Part shown: positions 23,425-37,001 of the stretch, piece by piece
Position numbering within the stretch: position 1 is the stretch's first letter
How the letters are laid out: each line of letters begins with the position of its first letter
From: Chaunax sp. Z400
Taxonomy: Eukaryota > Chordata > Actinopteri > Lophiiformes > Chaunacidae
DNA: 64,000 nt
Direction: 5' to 3'
Assembly (NCBI GenBank): GCA_037577475.1
Contig: CM075204.1
Location: 6,318,855-6,382,854, forward strand
Position numbers and translations under genes: made by a program
The notes under the pieces: generated by a model
Seen by the model: the letters and a program-made list of their open reading frames with translations, nothing else
Told to the model about the DNA's origin: nothing
Databases searched by the model: none

Positions 23425-23965
23425 CGTATGAGAGACTTAGACATATTAAAATATATGTTGTACTGTAAAAACAAAGAGCATGTTAACGACTGATGAGAAG
23501 AGATTCTGCAGTCAATATGAGACGGGTTCTTTAGTCCAGCAGGAGTGTTGGAGCTTAATCGAGCTCGGTCTCGTCTTCTCGGACTTATTGTATCACCAGC
23601 CTCCACTGGAAGCATCTTATCTCTGCACTGAGTTGGAAGCAAGTGTAAGTCTTATCATTGCTACGTGATATCTGTAGGAAACCGGAATGAAGTGACCTGG
23701 TGCGAAGCCACGTGACAGAAAGAAATGTTGAATCTGTGAAACTACAACAGTTGGAGCGAGCAGAGCGCTATCCCCGCTATCATCGCCATCATCATCATTA
23801 TCATCATCATCATCGGCGTCATCATCATTTGCACAAACCTCCCCTGGATTGGTAGAAGACTTGTTAGTGGGTGTGTGGGCCTTTGTGCATTTGTCTCTTT
23901 CTATGAGGGGAGAGGAGAAGAGAGGGGGGAGATAAGGGGAGAACTTGTTGTCCTTCCTCTCCTCA

Positions 23966-23967
<2 letters not shown>

Positions 23968-24012
<45 letters not shown>

Positions 24013-24026
24013 ACGCACACGCACAC
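23968..24026. repeat. (CA)n followed by (CGCACA)n
   Basis: About 34 bases of CA run into four ACACGC hexamers. Upstream (23,775-23,830) is an imperfect ATC/TCA trinucleotide stretch. Confidence 0.95.
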
Positions 24027-24129
24027 GAGCTGCAGGGAGCGCAAAACTGCAAATCCGCTAGCCCGCACTCCAACAGTGAGAGAGGCAACAGGAGAGGCGG
24101 GAAAGAAAAGATAAACCGAGCCAAACACG

Positions 24130-24720
24130 CCTGCTGCTGCCTCTGAAGTCAGTCTCTCCTCTCTCCATCCCTTCCTCCTCCCCTCCTCTGCCGTTATTTC
24201 CCTCTCCCCTGCAACTCTGCAATCTCTTCCTCTTCTTCTCGTATAAATATTTATAATCTGGCTATTCCTATTCTTTCCCTCCCTTTCATCCCTCCTGCTC
24301 CCTTTCTCCGTCACACATATTGTCTCATTCTGTAGATGAATGTAACTCCTGCTGCTTAATGTGTGCATAGCAGATTTGCAGGAAGATCCGGTTTAATGTA
24401 TTCATGTAATGTATTCATATCGGAGGAGTCGGTACAAACTAAGCCTCGGTCAGGTAACATTATCTTCGCCCAAACTTTCTCCTCTTTGCTCTGGTGGAGC
24501 CTCAGTTTTCCTTATCATCCTCTTTTATTTTGTTTAGCATATCTCCTTCAGCTTTTGTTGATTTCTTTTCTATTTTCTCTCCATCTCTCATTTTTCACCT
24601 CTTTCTTTCACTGCTGATTTTCCTCTTTCCTCTCCTCTCTCTCTCTTCTCCATTCTCCAAAGCTCCCTCCAATTTCTCTCCCTCTTGCTCGGTGGCAGCT
24701 CTCTGAGATTCTTCTCCCAG
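24130..24720. repeat. CT-rich (pyrimidine) low-complexity region
   Basis: Two pyrimidine-rich blocks on the plus strand (about 24,130-24,330 and 24,480-24,710), followed at 24,780-24,960 by a purine-rich block. No repeat unit is fixed and no coding is seen; open frames here are Ser/Phe/Leu-rich artefacts. Confidence 0.7.
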
Positions 24721-25102
24721 TCCTTATTTTTAGCAGGAAGTCAGTCGGCTCTCGGGAGCTGCTGGCAGCTGCTCAAGGCTTTGTCAGGGATGGCGAACGC
24801 TGCAGGAGAGGGGAGAGGCGAGGAGAAGACAGGAAAACAGGGGAGGACTGAGGAGGCAGGAAATGAAATTCATGCAGAGAGAAAGAAAGAAAAGGGAGAG
24901 GAGTTGGAAAGAGGAAGAACAGCTGAAGGTGGTGGTTTAAAAAAACTAAAAAAGGAGGAAGGAGACAGTCCTGCATTTCCCCAAAGGAAGGCTGCCTTAC
25001 CTGGGTAAACTAACAGCTCACAGCCCCAGAGACCACCACCAAACTTCTGCCCTATGTTGTCATTGTGATCCATTCAGGTCCAGCTGTCAGTCACTGTATG
25101 AG

Positions 25103-25105
<3 letters not shown>

Positions 25106-25142
<37 letters not shown>

Positions 25143-25171
25143 TGTGTGTGTGTATGTGTGTGTGTGTGTGT

Positions 25172-25218
<47 letters not shown>

Positions 25219-25258
25219 TGTATGTGTGTATGTGTGTGTGTGTATGTGTGTGTGTGTG
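25106..25258. repeat. (TG)n microsatellite with TA interruptions, 153 bp
   Basis: TG units with seven or so TATG interruptions. Open frames on both strands here are spurious. Confidence 0.97.
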
Positions 25259-25375
25259 CGTCTGTCATTTTTTGCTGTATTTTGGTCCCATATTCTTGAA
25301 TTGAGCCTCACCAAAGATTCATTTCCTCCTCTCCACTCATGCTGATAGAAAGTTGAGTGAAGTTTCTCTGCGCAC

Positions 25376-25420
25376 AAAACATTTCTGGAGCTTCACAATG
25401 AAACAGCGTCGCACCCGTCT
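25376..25420 (-). repeat. Short antisense fragment of the GAACAGTTC family
   Basis: ACATTTCTGGAGCTTCACAA and AACAGCGTCGCA resemble the family's complementary strand. The sense copy follows at 25,548. Confidence 0.35.
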
Positions 25421-25547
25421 CTTGTTTTGAAATGTAGAGGGGAAAAAAACATTATGATGTTAGTTGCACATCTTTTAAAGCTGAAATCTTCTCTATAGCC
25501 TCTAAGCTAAAAGTGTTAGCGACATTGTTTTACAAGTGGTTGTTGCA

Positions 25548-25742
25548 TGGAGTCATTTTATGTTCGATTTGGTTTTCGTTTTGTGTTCCCGTCTTCAGTT
25601 GTGTAGGAGAATGCTGCAATGTTGTGTTGCTGTGAAGATCCAGAAATCTTTTACGGACTAAGAAATGACACAACTTTCCATTTGCATCGGTGTGAGTATA
25701 GATAATGGTTGAATGTTCAGTTTTGGGTGAACTGTTCCTTTA
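25548..25742 (+). mobile_element. MITE-like dispersed repeat, copy 2 (GAACAGTTC family)
   Basis: It shares ATGGAGTCA, AGAATGCTGCAA, CTAAGAAATG and AACTTTCCAT with copy 1 (2,371), and ends TTTTGGGTGAACTGTTCCTT, the inverted complement of copy 1's left end. The left end of this copy is not preserved. Confidence 0.6.
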
Positions 25743-26032
25743 ACTTCAATCCCAATTAAATTATGTGTTGTTGATTATTGATTAAATCAATTACTAAAAT
25801 ACAAAAAAAGAAGGAGCAGCAACCTTGATAAACAATTAATTGTACAAGTAATTTCTCCTAAATGGAAAACAGTGTTTCCAGCTTCTCAGAGCACAAATCA
25901 AATGCTTTAGAAACATCCTGTTCAGTTCTGGGAAACTGTGACGGCCTGTTTTAGTTTTTTTAGTTTAGGGTTTATAGAGCAGTGCATTCATTGATGATCA
26001 AAAACATTGTTAGTTGAAGGCCTAATACTGAT

Positions 26033-26551
26033 CACTGGTGGACTCAAAGGAGGGGCAGATGGGGCAACTTCTCCCCTGATGCTTCACATGTTGGATGAAA
26101 TGCTGTCTAAGTACCAGCTTGGATGCCTCTATGGTCGATTTAAATATGATGAAGTGTCATAGGGGTCCTTTCAGTTGACTGAACATGGTAAAGAGAACTA
26201 ATGGGGGCAATACATTACATACTAGAAACAAAGATGGCCTCCATGGGGCTCTACATAAAAGCTGTGTTTCATTACATCATTACAAAGGTGTAACAGGAGT
26301 GTTCATTTTTGGATCCAGAAGCAGAACACAGATCCAGTAGGACTAGTTTATTGGACTGGGAGTGGTGGCTGAGGGGAGGATGAGAGGCGGGCAGGTGAGG
26401 AGATGGCGAGAGGAGACACTTGGCTGGGGCAGGTCAGTCTCTGGCAGGAAAGGCAGTGGAGGATTGACCCTGGAGCACAGGAGAACATGTTAGTGGCAGC
26501 CAAAGACACAAATTATCACAGAGAGAGGGAGAGAGGGAGAGAGGGAGGGGG

Positions 26552-26584
<33 letters not shown>

Positions 26585-26762
26585 GAGAAAACAGAAAATC
26601 TGGGACGTAGATCAGGGCCACGATGGATACATGGTCAGATATGAAAACCGTTTGAATCTTAATGTGGGTTTGTGAATGTTTCACCATCACCTCACCTCAT
26701 ACAGCTGGTGCCCTTTTTCATTTTTTGGCCCCTGCCCCTCAGAAAGTCTGAGTCCTCCACTG
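26033..26762 (+). mobile_element. MITE-like repeat, long copy (CACTGGTGGACTCA family)
   Basis: It begins CACTGGTGGACTCA and ends with the inverse complement of CAGTGGAGGACTCA, so 12 of 14 terminal bases pair as an inverted repeat. It is about 730 bp, nearly twice the copy at 23,034. The extra sequence (about 26,250-26,640) includes a GA-rich run at 26,518-26,584. No transposase frame is visible. A clear target duplication was not found. The open frames inside are GA-repeat artefacts. Confidence 0.55.
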
Positions 26763-28622
26763 ATTCAGACTCATTGCCTTCTTAGAACCGGTTCCACATC
26801 ATCTGTTTTTCTAACAGACTCCTCATGTTCCTCCTGTAACCTACATTAAACAGTGCGTAGACAGCCTCATTCTGTGAGGAAGGGAAACGTGAACCGGCTC
26901 TGTGTACTTGCTGGATGCAGTTCTCTTTCCACCATTTGTGTTGGGCTGACAAAACAGCTGAAACAAGAGCGTCGGGAGAATCTGTACCGTTTTCTGCACA
27001 GTCAAACCGAATGAACTTTGTTGTCATTATACTTGCATAAAATATTGTTATTCCAAAATGATAATATAATAATAAATCTGCATCATTACGGGAGAGATAA
27101 AAGTGAAATATTAGAAAGATGCATGAAACTCTAAGGATTTTAGTGTTAGTGTAGTTCAGGATTGTTTGAAGGTTTTGTTTTGTTTCAAAAGTTTCTAAAT
27201 ATCCATCTATTAGAAACAGTGTGGACATATAAGCCATTAAAAATGAATGTGTTAATATTTAGTGTCAAATATCTCTTTATGTCCATATGACGCTCTGTGC
27301 AAAGCGGTGCACAGTGCAAGTGTCATTTCTAGTGTGACCAAAACAGTTCCACTTTCACAACCATCCCCCCACGTTGTTAAAGTAACAAATGTACAGTACT
27401 TCCACCCATCAGTGTAAAAAGGCTGAGTATATATATTTATTTACATTTTACACTTTGCTCCGGTTTGTAATCGCACATATTCTCAGCATCCGTTGGCCAT
27501 AATGGACATAATCTACCTCATCATTTAAGAGCCTCGTTGTTGGTCATGTTGACTCCTCATGACTCGTCTTATGTCTCCTCTCTCAAACCTTAGAGCCTAC
27601 AGGATCAGCAGGAGGGGAAACATTGTTTAGCAATGACAGAATGTGTTTTTCTTCTTCTTCTTCCTACAGTTGAATGTTTTACTGTGCAGAGTGATGGATG
27701 TGTGGGTCTGTCGCTACACAATACGGCTGTTTTCACATTCATTACTGATTGTGTGCATTTTTCACGGTGCTCATTGGAGATCTGAGTTTATGCAGCAGGT
27801 CCCTCTTTTCTGCCAAGTACGGTGAAAGATGAAGCTACGTAATTAAAAACAACCTCATGTGCTCGTTAGCTTCAGTGTAAGATTATAAATGACTCGTGTG
27901 TCAATCAAATGCTGATGTGACACGGGGTTGAACCAACACAGCCAACATCCAGGCGGCTTTAGTTTGTGCTGCATCACAATAACAAATATTAACGCTACTG
28001 TAAGACAGTGAGAGGCAACAGCGGACCCGCGGGCCACATCTGGTCCACCAGAGCTTCCTGTCTGGTCGGCAGAATTTGAGTGAATTACTCACCAGTGGAA
28101 GACTCCCAGTCTACTGTATTAAACAATAGGAGGTTAATTAGGCCTGAATAGATTGAGTTTTTTATTTTGTGTTTTAAAGTCTTGTCTTTATAGTGTCTGC
28201 TGCAGAATTCTGGAGCTTGGACTAATATATTCTGCAGCTGCTCTCTGGCTTTGGTCATTTTTTGAGTTTATGTTTTGGTGATTGTTAAGTTCTTTACTGA
28301 TAAAACTCACTTTACTTGTTTATTTACTATTGATGTTTCTGTGAGTGTGTATTTGTCAAACACTATTTTTCTGAAGAGCAGTGATGGATAAAAACAGGCC
28401 TGTAGTGTTGAGAAGCTGCTGTTTGTGCAGAGTGCTGGATTTTGGGGCGATGGAGGCTGATTACCCAGGACGGGGGGGAGAGGAGAGAGAGAAGTGAGAG
28501 ACTCAAAAAGAGGAAGGGAGGAGAAAAAAGGGTTAGTGAGGGCGAGAGGCGGCAGCACTCAGTCCAATTGTCTCTAATAATGGCCTCTTTGATCAGGCTT
28601 TCAGCGCACACTCCTGGCCACG

Positions 28623-28824
<202 letters not shown>

Positions 28825-30157
28825 GATGGATGGATTTCCTCAGCTGAGCCAACTCCTCTCTGAGGTTTGCGTGTTTGTTTGTGTGCGCTGCCCTCGCTGT
28901 AGATCAGAGTGGCGGTTGTGTTCATGCTGTGTGACGCCGTGAGCTGAACGAGAAAATACTGCAGTTTATGTTGTGTTTAAATATGGTGCTTGTTGGGGTC
29001 AAGAAGGAGCAGCTTTCATTCTTAAAGGCTTTGTCTGCTCCCTCTTTCCTTCTGTCTGTCTGACTTCAGTTCAGTAGATGCTTCACTGCATCACAGACAG
29101 ACCAGAGATGAATACCATCCATTAATTAACAAGCAGCTGGCTATTTGAGGTGTTTTCCTTCTCTAAATGAATGTAAACATTTTTATCCACAGACTATATG
29201 AATTATTAAAGTACATACTCCCTCCATGAGGTGAATCCAGGTGAAGCAGCATCCCTTATCTGTTCCCTGAGGAGTCTTATGGCTGCATTGAACAACTCAG
29301 AGGCCAATGTAACACGAACCAGACACAATGTTCTGCTATCCTGCCACAGCTACAGGTAGCAGCAGTGAAAGGAGGGAAACTACAAAACATTTTCCCCATA
29401 AAATAACAACCATTTTCACAATAACCAGTGATAGTTGGTGATGTGTGTGTTAAAGGACTGTGAAGTGTGCGACGACATCATCATCAACATCGACGAGCAG
29501 TGTAGTGGTTTGTGTTTCATGCACTCTCTGTCAGCCCAGAGGCTAAAAAGTCCCGAGTTCTAAGTTCATTATGAGCTTAAAAATGCATAATCATGATGCA
29601 TTCACTTCCTCCTCAGATAGTTTCATTTTCAGTTGAGAAGTTTATCTTCCAACTTTGCTGTGTTCATGAACTTTAACATGTGATGCATTTTATTGTGCAG
29701 AGCATTAAAGCAACATGTTCATCTCAGACTTGGTGCTGCACCAGTACGGTAAAATACTGCTTTAAGGCACTATCAGGGTCAATGCTGATGATTACCTTAT
29801 AGGACTCACCTCGTTCACTCTCCACTACACAGTTACAGCCAAAACCATACAACTAATTACATGCATGTAAAAGAAAAATCATAGTCAATAGGTGGAATAA
29901 GAAAACATTACGTCCCAAAAACCAAACCTTTACTTCCTTCCACCATGGTTCTGCGTCATGTAACAGCATTTCTTCTTATTCAGACTTTAATCACATGAAT
30001 TTTCCAAGTTGTGAACTAATTTTTCAGATTATTCTGACATCACATGAATGCACCATAACTCTTTCTGAGGCTAGGAGAGAAACCGAACTAAACCCAGAAT
30101 TCATCTTGGTATTGATATTTAGTCTCAGTGTCCCCCTAATAAAATAACAACCACAGG

Positions 30158-30158
<1 letters not shown>

Positions 30159-30193
<35 letters not shown>

Positions 30194-30220
30194 TGCCTCT
30201 CTCCCTCCCTCTCTCTCTCT
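30159..30220. repeat. (CT)n microsatellite
   Basis: About 30 bases of pure CT followed by CCCTCTG-type imperfect pyrimidine sequence. Confidence 0.9.
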
Positions 30221-30385
30221 GGGTCGAGGTCCACAGCCTTGAGCATCTCTGCTACAACTCTTTATTTAGCGCCCGCTCTGCTCTGCTCTGTTCCCCTTTG
30301 CTGCTAAATAATAAATGAGGGACGACCATGATGTGATTGCCGTGTAGGCACTTTAAATGTGAGTGTGTGTTTTTTCTTTGCCCTG

Positions 30386-30455
30386 GAGAGAGAGAGAGAG
30401 AGCGAGAGAGAGAGAGAGAGAGAGTGTGCCTCCTGCTATGCACCTGCCTTTGCAG

Positions 30456-30515
<60 letters not shown>
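30386..30515. repeat. Compound (GA)n and (TG)n microsatellite
   Basis: GA run at 30,386-30,424, a 33-bp spacer, then TG run at 30,458-30,515. Pyrimidine-rich low-complexity sequence follows to about 30,870. Confidence 0.95.
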
Positions 30516-30516
<1 letters not shown>

Positions 30517-32841
30517 GGTGTGATTTCTGCTCGGTCCATCTCCATCCCCTGTCAGGTGTTGACCCCCCCCCTCTGCTTTGGACCTCCTCATCACCTCCTC
30601 AGCTTCACTCATTCTCCTCCCAGCTTGCTCTCTTTAGCTTGGTAGCAGCGGGGGCATTAAACTTTTATGACTGATGTCTTTTTCTGGCTCGCTCTTCTTC
30701 CCTCCTCCTTTTGCTCCCCTTCTTCAGTCCTCCTTCCCTATTCCCTCTATGCCATCTCTTTCCTCCTTCCTCCCTCTCTCTGCTTGTTTCGTCTCTCTTT
30801 CGTCCCCTATGTCTAATTCTCATTCTCTCCATCTCTCCACTTTCCTCCCTTCATATCCCCCCCCCGTCTCATGTTTACCCAGCAGTGAGTGCTGCTGGAG
30901 GAGAGCATAACGAGGAAGTTTGACACTCCTTTGTGGTTTTTAACATTGGGAAACCAGACAGAATTTCAAGTGACTGTAAATTTAAGCAAACGGTTCCCCA
31001 TCTGTCCGTCACTGCTTTTGTGTCTTCTATTTGCACACTTGAAAGATGGCGCTCCATGTGTGTGTCTCTGTGTGTGCAAGAGGGAGCGAGAACACATCTC
31101 CACTTTCCCTTTCAAGCAACTTATTTTCTTTTTTTCCCTCCAAGTTCAGAAAACAATTGGAGGAGAGTGAAGCCTTAAAAAAATGATGAAAGTGTTTCTC
31201 ATAATTTCCCCCTTTCTCTTCCTCTCTCTGTTTCTCACTCTCAGATTTGTTTTCTGGGTCAGCATCAGTGCAAGAAATGTGCTGTATGTAAACTGTTGCT
31301 GGATTCACATTAGATATATCTTCATGAAAAGGATGCAAACAGACACCAAAGAGTTAAAGAGCAAAGGGGGGATAAGGTGTGAACGTATAGATGTGCATCA
31401 TCTGCACTGTGACTGCTCATTAAAACAGATATCTTAGACTGGAGCAACAGGTGCACACGCATACAATACATGTATGTTCTTTTTTTTAACCTAACCTCCT
31501 GTGTTCAGCCGATAAAACATACATTTAGATTCTATTTTATTCATTTGTTTTAATTGGTGTAATCATGTGATCAACAAAACAAGTGAACAAAAAGGTGATA
31601 AATGATTTTATCGTTTCAGATGATAACACAAAGCAGTTACAGTGACGTATGTGTTGATCAGACACACATTAGTGTGTATTTAATAGGGTGTGGGTCTTGT
31701 TATGTGTGTTTGGTGTGATAGAGAAAACAAACAATATAATAAATATATGATGTAACAGGAATATCATTATAATAACATCACAATTATGTATATAATTATA
31801 GAATGATATGAAATATAATACAGTAATGTTATTATCAACATCATGATCCACATTATTTACCCTTCCACAAGGGAAAAAAAAGAAATTTTGACAGAAATTG
31901 TGATATAAATCATTTAATTGTAATATTAATGTTAATTTTCATTCAATTGTCTCTGAGAAATAGAATCACGATAATTAAAAGAGATTTTTTCTGGGGTCTG
32001 TCCCAAACAAGAATGTTCCTTTAAGTCTGGGGAATATGATTTGTAGGCCGGAGCATCTTTAGACACACAATGCTTCATTTATACAATCTGTGACAAATTT
32101 AAACATTTAAAAATTGCAGCTCCTGCTTTAAACCCCCCAAAATGAGACTCTCTTTACTTACTGTTTACATTTGCTAATATTTGTGTTATAGTCTGGTGAT
32201 TTAGCTCCTAGATTAAAACCAATATTACAGTAGTGGAGCCAGTTTCACTACATTTTGGATTGTCTGTCACAGCAAACACTTGATCAGCTGCCACATTTTG
32301 TCAAAGCGACATCGTCATCACGTACCACGATGCAAACGCCTCCGTGTTGGTGTGTTAAAGGACACTACAGTCGTGAGCTCCTAACTTGTGACTTCATGTT
32401 CATCAGAGGATACACGAGTGTCTCCATCCTCCAACAGACCTCCTGCAGAATCAGCAACAGCAAAAAACACAGAGACAAGAAAAAGAAACTCTTGGATCTC
32501 GGCGTATGGAGAGCAGATCAAACTGGTTCCACAGCCGTCCCAACTGTGTGAATATGGTAGTTTGTCATGGGTTAAACATGGTGTCAGTAGAAACCAGTTT
32601 AGAAGCAGACATGGGACAGATGGTGAGTGGCCAGTCTTTTAATTCATCTGAAGCTCACGTCGCTCCTTCTGAAAGTTGAAGCCTAATCTTCAACCACTTT
32701 ATCCTGGAGGCGACGTCGTCACAGCAGAAGTGGAGCAGACAGGATGAAAGAGACAGAGATGGAGTGTAGGAGGGGGAAAGAGAGGAGAGACCACCTACGA
32801 GGCTGCTTGATGATGTGCTGTATCTGTCTTTGTCATTACAT

Positions 32842-32866
32842 TGTGTGTGTGTGTGTGTGTGTGTGT
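32842..32866. repeat. (TG)n microsatellite, short
   Basis: About 12 TG units. A second similar run is at 33,032-33,055. Confidence 0.9.
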
Positions 32867-33263
32867 AATGAATTATGCTCAGTGAGGACATTGTGAAGTG
32901 TTCGGAGGTGCTGCTGTATTCAGATAAAATGTGTGTTTTGGATACGTTGCTCAGTAGGTGGTGTTTGTGTACGCCGTTTCATAATTGCTGGCTGTCTTTG
33001 TTTTGTGTCTGATTGTGCGTCTTCATGCTTTTGTGTGTGTGTGTGTGTGTGTGTGAGAGATGAGAGCAGTAGTGTGTGGGTGGTGAGTTAAATGAAACGA
33101 GTATTGCGTTTAAGCTGAGGTGAGAAGGCGGAAGCCTCGCTGCTTTTACTCCTCCATCATCCGTCTCTACCGTCTCTACCTTCCTGCCTCTTTCTTCTTC
33201 CTTTCTCTCTTTTTTATGAGATATTCTCCTCTTCTCTCACGTCTAGTTGTCGCTCTCCCTCTC

Positions 33264-33371
<108 letters not shown>

Positions 33372-34112
33372 TAAAGGAATTAGACTGATCCGAGTTGAGT
33401 CTTTAGCTTGTCTGTCTTTGAACATCAGTGCTGTTGCTTTTGAAGCTCCCCTTTGAGTTGCTGCATTTCTGTTCGAGCATGTACAGATAAAGGCTGGCTA
33501 AAGCTGCACTATAATAACGCTCTATATGTAAAGAAACATGCATAAGCTGTGCACACAGGCGTAGGCACTGCAACAAACCAAGACGCTGGGTATGAAGTGA
33601 AAGAATAATTATGATGTATCACAACCGGGAACTTGTTTTCTGACGGAGATGGAAAGAAACAGTTTATTGATTATCCAAACAACAAGCTCGTCAATAAAAT
33701 ATCTAATTGCACAGGAGAGAAAAATGTGTTTGTGTAAAGCTGGTCAAAGTTAAACGTAGAAGTTTGTCTTTAAACTGTCATGGGTTTTAACAAAGGCAGT
33801 TTGTGGGAAGCAAACAAATAATGTATTTTATTCCACAACAGTTATATGATAACAACAACAATAGCTACTGCTTATTATACGCTAATGCACCTACAATAAC
33901 AGTCCAATAATTCATATAATAATGTAATATGCTGCACTTTAATACTTTAAGTACATAAAACAACTGGTTATTATTAACTATGTTTGAAGGTCCTCTTAAA
34001 GCCTGGATATAATCCTCTCACATATGTGGAGAACAGAGATGCACATGGTCGTTTTCATAGCTATTACATTTGAAGTGTGCATACATGTATGTCCTCACAT
34101 GTGCAGACAGGT

Positions 34113-34140
34113 CAGTGTGTACAGTGTGTACAGTGTGTAC
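34113..34140. repeat. 9-bp tandem repeat, 3 copies
   Basis: CAGTGTGTA begins at 34,113, 34,122 and 34,131. Confidence 0.85.
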
Positions 34141-34408
34141 AGCCATAAATGTGAACTGTAACCAGATGTCTGCAGAGCACAATGTGGACTGAAGGTAACA
34201 GATGTGTTCATCCTGTCAGATCGTCTCAGGGTTTACAGATGACACTGAACTGATTGACTATATGTTAAAAAGTGAAAAGTAAAATAATGATGATGGATCT
34301 TTGGGCTTGTGTGTCACAAGTTAAGACAATAATGTTTTTCCAATATTCACAAACTAAATCTAACCTAAATCAACATTGTCCTCTAGAGCATCAGGGCCCC
34401 TCTCCTCT

Positions 34409-34457
34409 ACCACAACCTCACCACAACCTCACCACAACCTCACCACAACCTCACCAC
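34409..34457. repeat. 11-bp tandem repeat, about 4.5 copies
   Basis: The unit CACAACCTCAC repeats from 34,409 and breaks down at CACAGGG. Confidence 0.9.
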
Positions 34458-34689
34458 AGGGACACACTGACACGGGGAGAACAAGTGAACTCAACACAGA
34501 GAGGCACCAGGTCTGGACTGGAACCTAAGTAGTGCCAGAAGTAGAGTAGAAGAAGTAGTACTGACAATAAAGAATAAAGAATAAAGAACTAATCAGTCAA
34601 AAAAATCATGTGTACAGATGTGTTACTGTCTCCAATAAATACATTAAATATTAAAGGTCTACATTACAAATATCTAACTGCTTTTTAAA

Positions 34690-34725
34690 GGAGTAGTTTA
34701 ACATTTTGGTTAATGTGCTTGTCTA
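34690..34725 (+). repeat. Teleost short dispersed repeat, 5' fragment
   Basis: AAAGGAGTAGTTTAACATTT and TGGTTAATGTGCTTGTC match the start of the same widespread teleost repeat whose internal words occur at 1-55 and 2,810-2,945. Confidence 0.4.
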
Positions 34726-34747
34726 GAGGTTATAATTACCATAAAAA

Positions 34748-34797
34748 GGAAGCAGCAGGAAGCAGCAGGAAGCAGCAGGAAGCAGCAGGAAGCAGCT
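34748..34797. repeat. 10-bp tandem repeat, 5 copies
   Basis: GGAAGCAGCA repeated five times with no mismatch until the last unit. Confidence 0.95.
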
Positions 34798-35094
34798 CAC
34801 CTTCTGTAAATTCATCCACAAACATTATTTTAAAAACCTCAACTTGTATCATTTATGATGAATATCGTGTTAGTAGGTGTATTGTCCTCTTTCTTTGGTC
34901 AAAGCTTTGCTTCCACCTGTTATTGATCTTAAATTCTCATTAAAAAAAAGAAATCATAAAATTTAAATATTGTATGAATTTTCCCTTAAATATCAAACTT
35001 CTTTAAGATACCTGTTTTAAAGCTGAAACAAAAAGAGGGCTTGAGTAATGAATCACTTAAAAACTATGAAGCCACACCGTGGAGCACAGAACTT

Positions 35095-35200
35095 TGACAA
35101 CAATCCTCCACCAACCGCAGTGGAAATAGGTTCAGCAGTTTTTGGATAACTAGGAAAGATGCACAAAAAAACAAACAAACAAACAGCATATCTCTCAAAG
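35095..35200 (+). repeat. Dispersed repeat fragment with AACAAACA tail
   Basis: CCTCCACCAACCGCAGTGGA, GGTTCAGCAGTTTTTGGATA and an (AAAC)n run resemble the repeat seen better preserved at 57,177-57,365. Confidence 0.45.
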
Positions 35201-35700
35201 TTAGATCAGCCCACATATGTATTTGGTTCATTCCTGTCTCATGCCTCATCCCTCCTCTGAGTTGAAATGGAAATCCATCCAGTAACTGAGTGAAGACGAA
35301 ACCTCCTTCACAGATGTAAAAAAAACAAACAAACAGAAAATAATGGCTGAATAAAAAAATTAACTTTTGTCTAAATTCTCTCTCCTAACAGTGTTTCTCA
35401 ATTAAGCATCAGGTGTGGTTTAATACCTCATTTAACAAAAACAACTCGATAATATTATTTTAATTTAACAAAAAATAAGATCCAAGTTGTAATAAAGCAG
35501 AAAGTTTGAACTTCTGCTTGCTGTAAACAAATATTCCCTCATACCGACACACACAGTGTTCATTTAAGGCATTCTGGGTTGACAGCAGTTGGCCTCTGCT
35601 TTCTGCAACTACACACACACTAATAGACGTTGTAGACACACACACTCAGTATGGAGTTAAATTGGCAGGAGGTTTTGGCTACTAGTGGCTGGTTTCATGT

Positions 35701-35701
<1 letters not shown>

Positions 35702-35784
<83 letters not shown>
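35702..35784. repeat. (CA)n microsatellite, 83 bp
   Basis: Perfect CA run. Confidence 0.97.
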
Positions 35785-35786
<2 letters not shown>

Positions 35787-36488
35787 AGTATTTAACTTTG
35801 CCTTGGCAGGCAGGACATGCACGCAGACACACACATGAGCGTACACACAATGGGCAGTAATCCCCCTGTTCATGCCAGAGCTTTGGGCAGAACACAGATT
35901 TGCCTCTTCAAAGAGCAGACCACCCATCTCAGCTTCGGGACAATGGTGGCCGAACTCTGGAAGACTTCCTGTAGTGGGGGTGGGACTCCGCCATACAGCT
36001 ACAGCCACTACAGCGTACAGACAGACAATCTTATGCATTCATTGGTCAGGATACATAACGATTATTCTTATGCAGCCGCCCTCAGGAGCATGTGCTTACC
36101 TGCAGGCTGCATGTTGCACACGCATTTACACACAGACACGCTGTGCTGTGGAGCTCATGGGAGATTTTTTTATGGTGACAGACAAACAGCAGGTCTGGGA
36201 TGTGCAGGACTGGGGGATGGCAGGCGCTTGACAAAAGAGCAAAGGCACTGGGCATAAAGGGATTGATCCAGAACCAGAGAGGAAGAAAGGGATGAACAGA
36301 CAGAAGTTTCTCCTCCGTAGCGTAGCTTTGCTTTCAGCATCCGTCGAGCTGCAGCGCTGCTGATTCACGCAGACAAATTAAAGCTATGTGTTGCTTAAAA
36401 GCTCCCTTTTGAATTCAAAGACAAAAGATGGAAGTGTGACAAAGAGTGGTCTGCATGTTGCAGGGGAACGCCACCCCAAATATTTAGA

Positions 36489-36580
36489 CCCCCCCCCCCC
36501 CCACACACACACACACACGTGCACACACACACACATGCACACACACACACACGTGCACACACACACACACATGTGCACAC
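36489..36580. repeat. C14 homopolymer plus (CA)n with GTGCAC interruptions
   Basis: Fourteen C residues are followed by CA runs divided by CACGTGCACA or CACATGCACA elements, giving palindromic CACGTG words. Confidence 0.93.
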
Positions 36581-36906
36581 TCCCACCACATCCTCTCCCC
36601 TTTTCTCCTGTCTCTTTTGTCACAGAGGCAACACAATCATTCATTTGGTGCAGAGATTGTCTTTTGTGATTGATTAGTTCTTTGTGGACACGAACAATGA
36701 GGGGCTGTTAGTTGAACTTCTTCCTCTTTTGGTATTTGTAATATTTGGGGACAAAGAATCATCAGCTGTAAACCGATGCAGACGCTGGTGGTTTCAGTCA
36801 GAATCAGACACACAGCATACAAACGGCTAGTTGGCATCATCATGTTGTCATTTTGCAGCTTTTTTCTGCTCTCAAAAACTGAAATGTAATTTTGCTAAGA
36901 GCATGA

Positions 36907-36907
<1 letters not shown>

Positions 36908-36999
<92 letters not shown>
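36908..36999. repeat. (TG)n microsatellite, 92 bp
   Basis: Perfect TG run of about 46 units. Confidence 0.97.

Positions 37000-37001
<2 letters not shown>

Noticed and set aside
36489..36580. CACGTG words in the CA repeat as E-box regulatory sites
   Set aside because: They arise from GTGCAC interruptions of the microsatellite; nothing suggests selection for a binding site.
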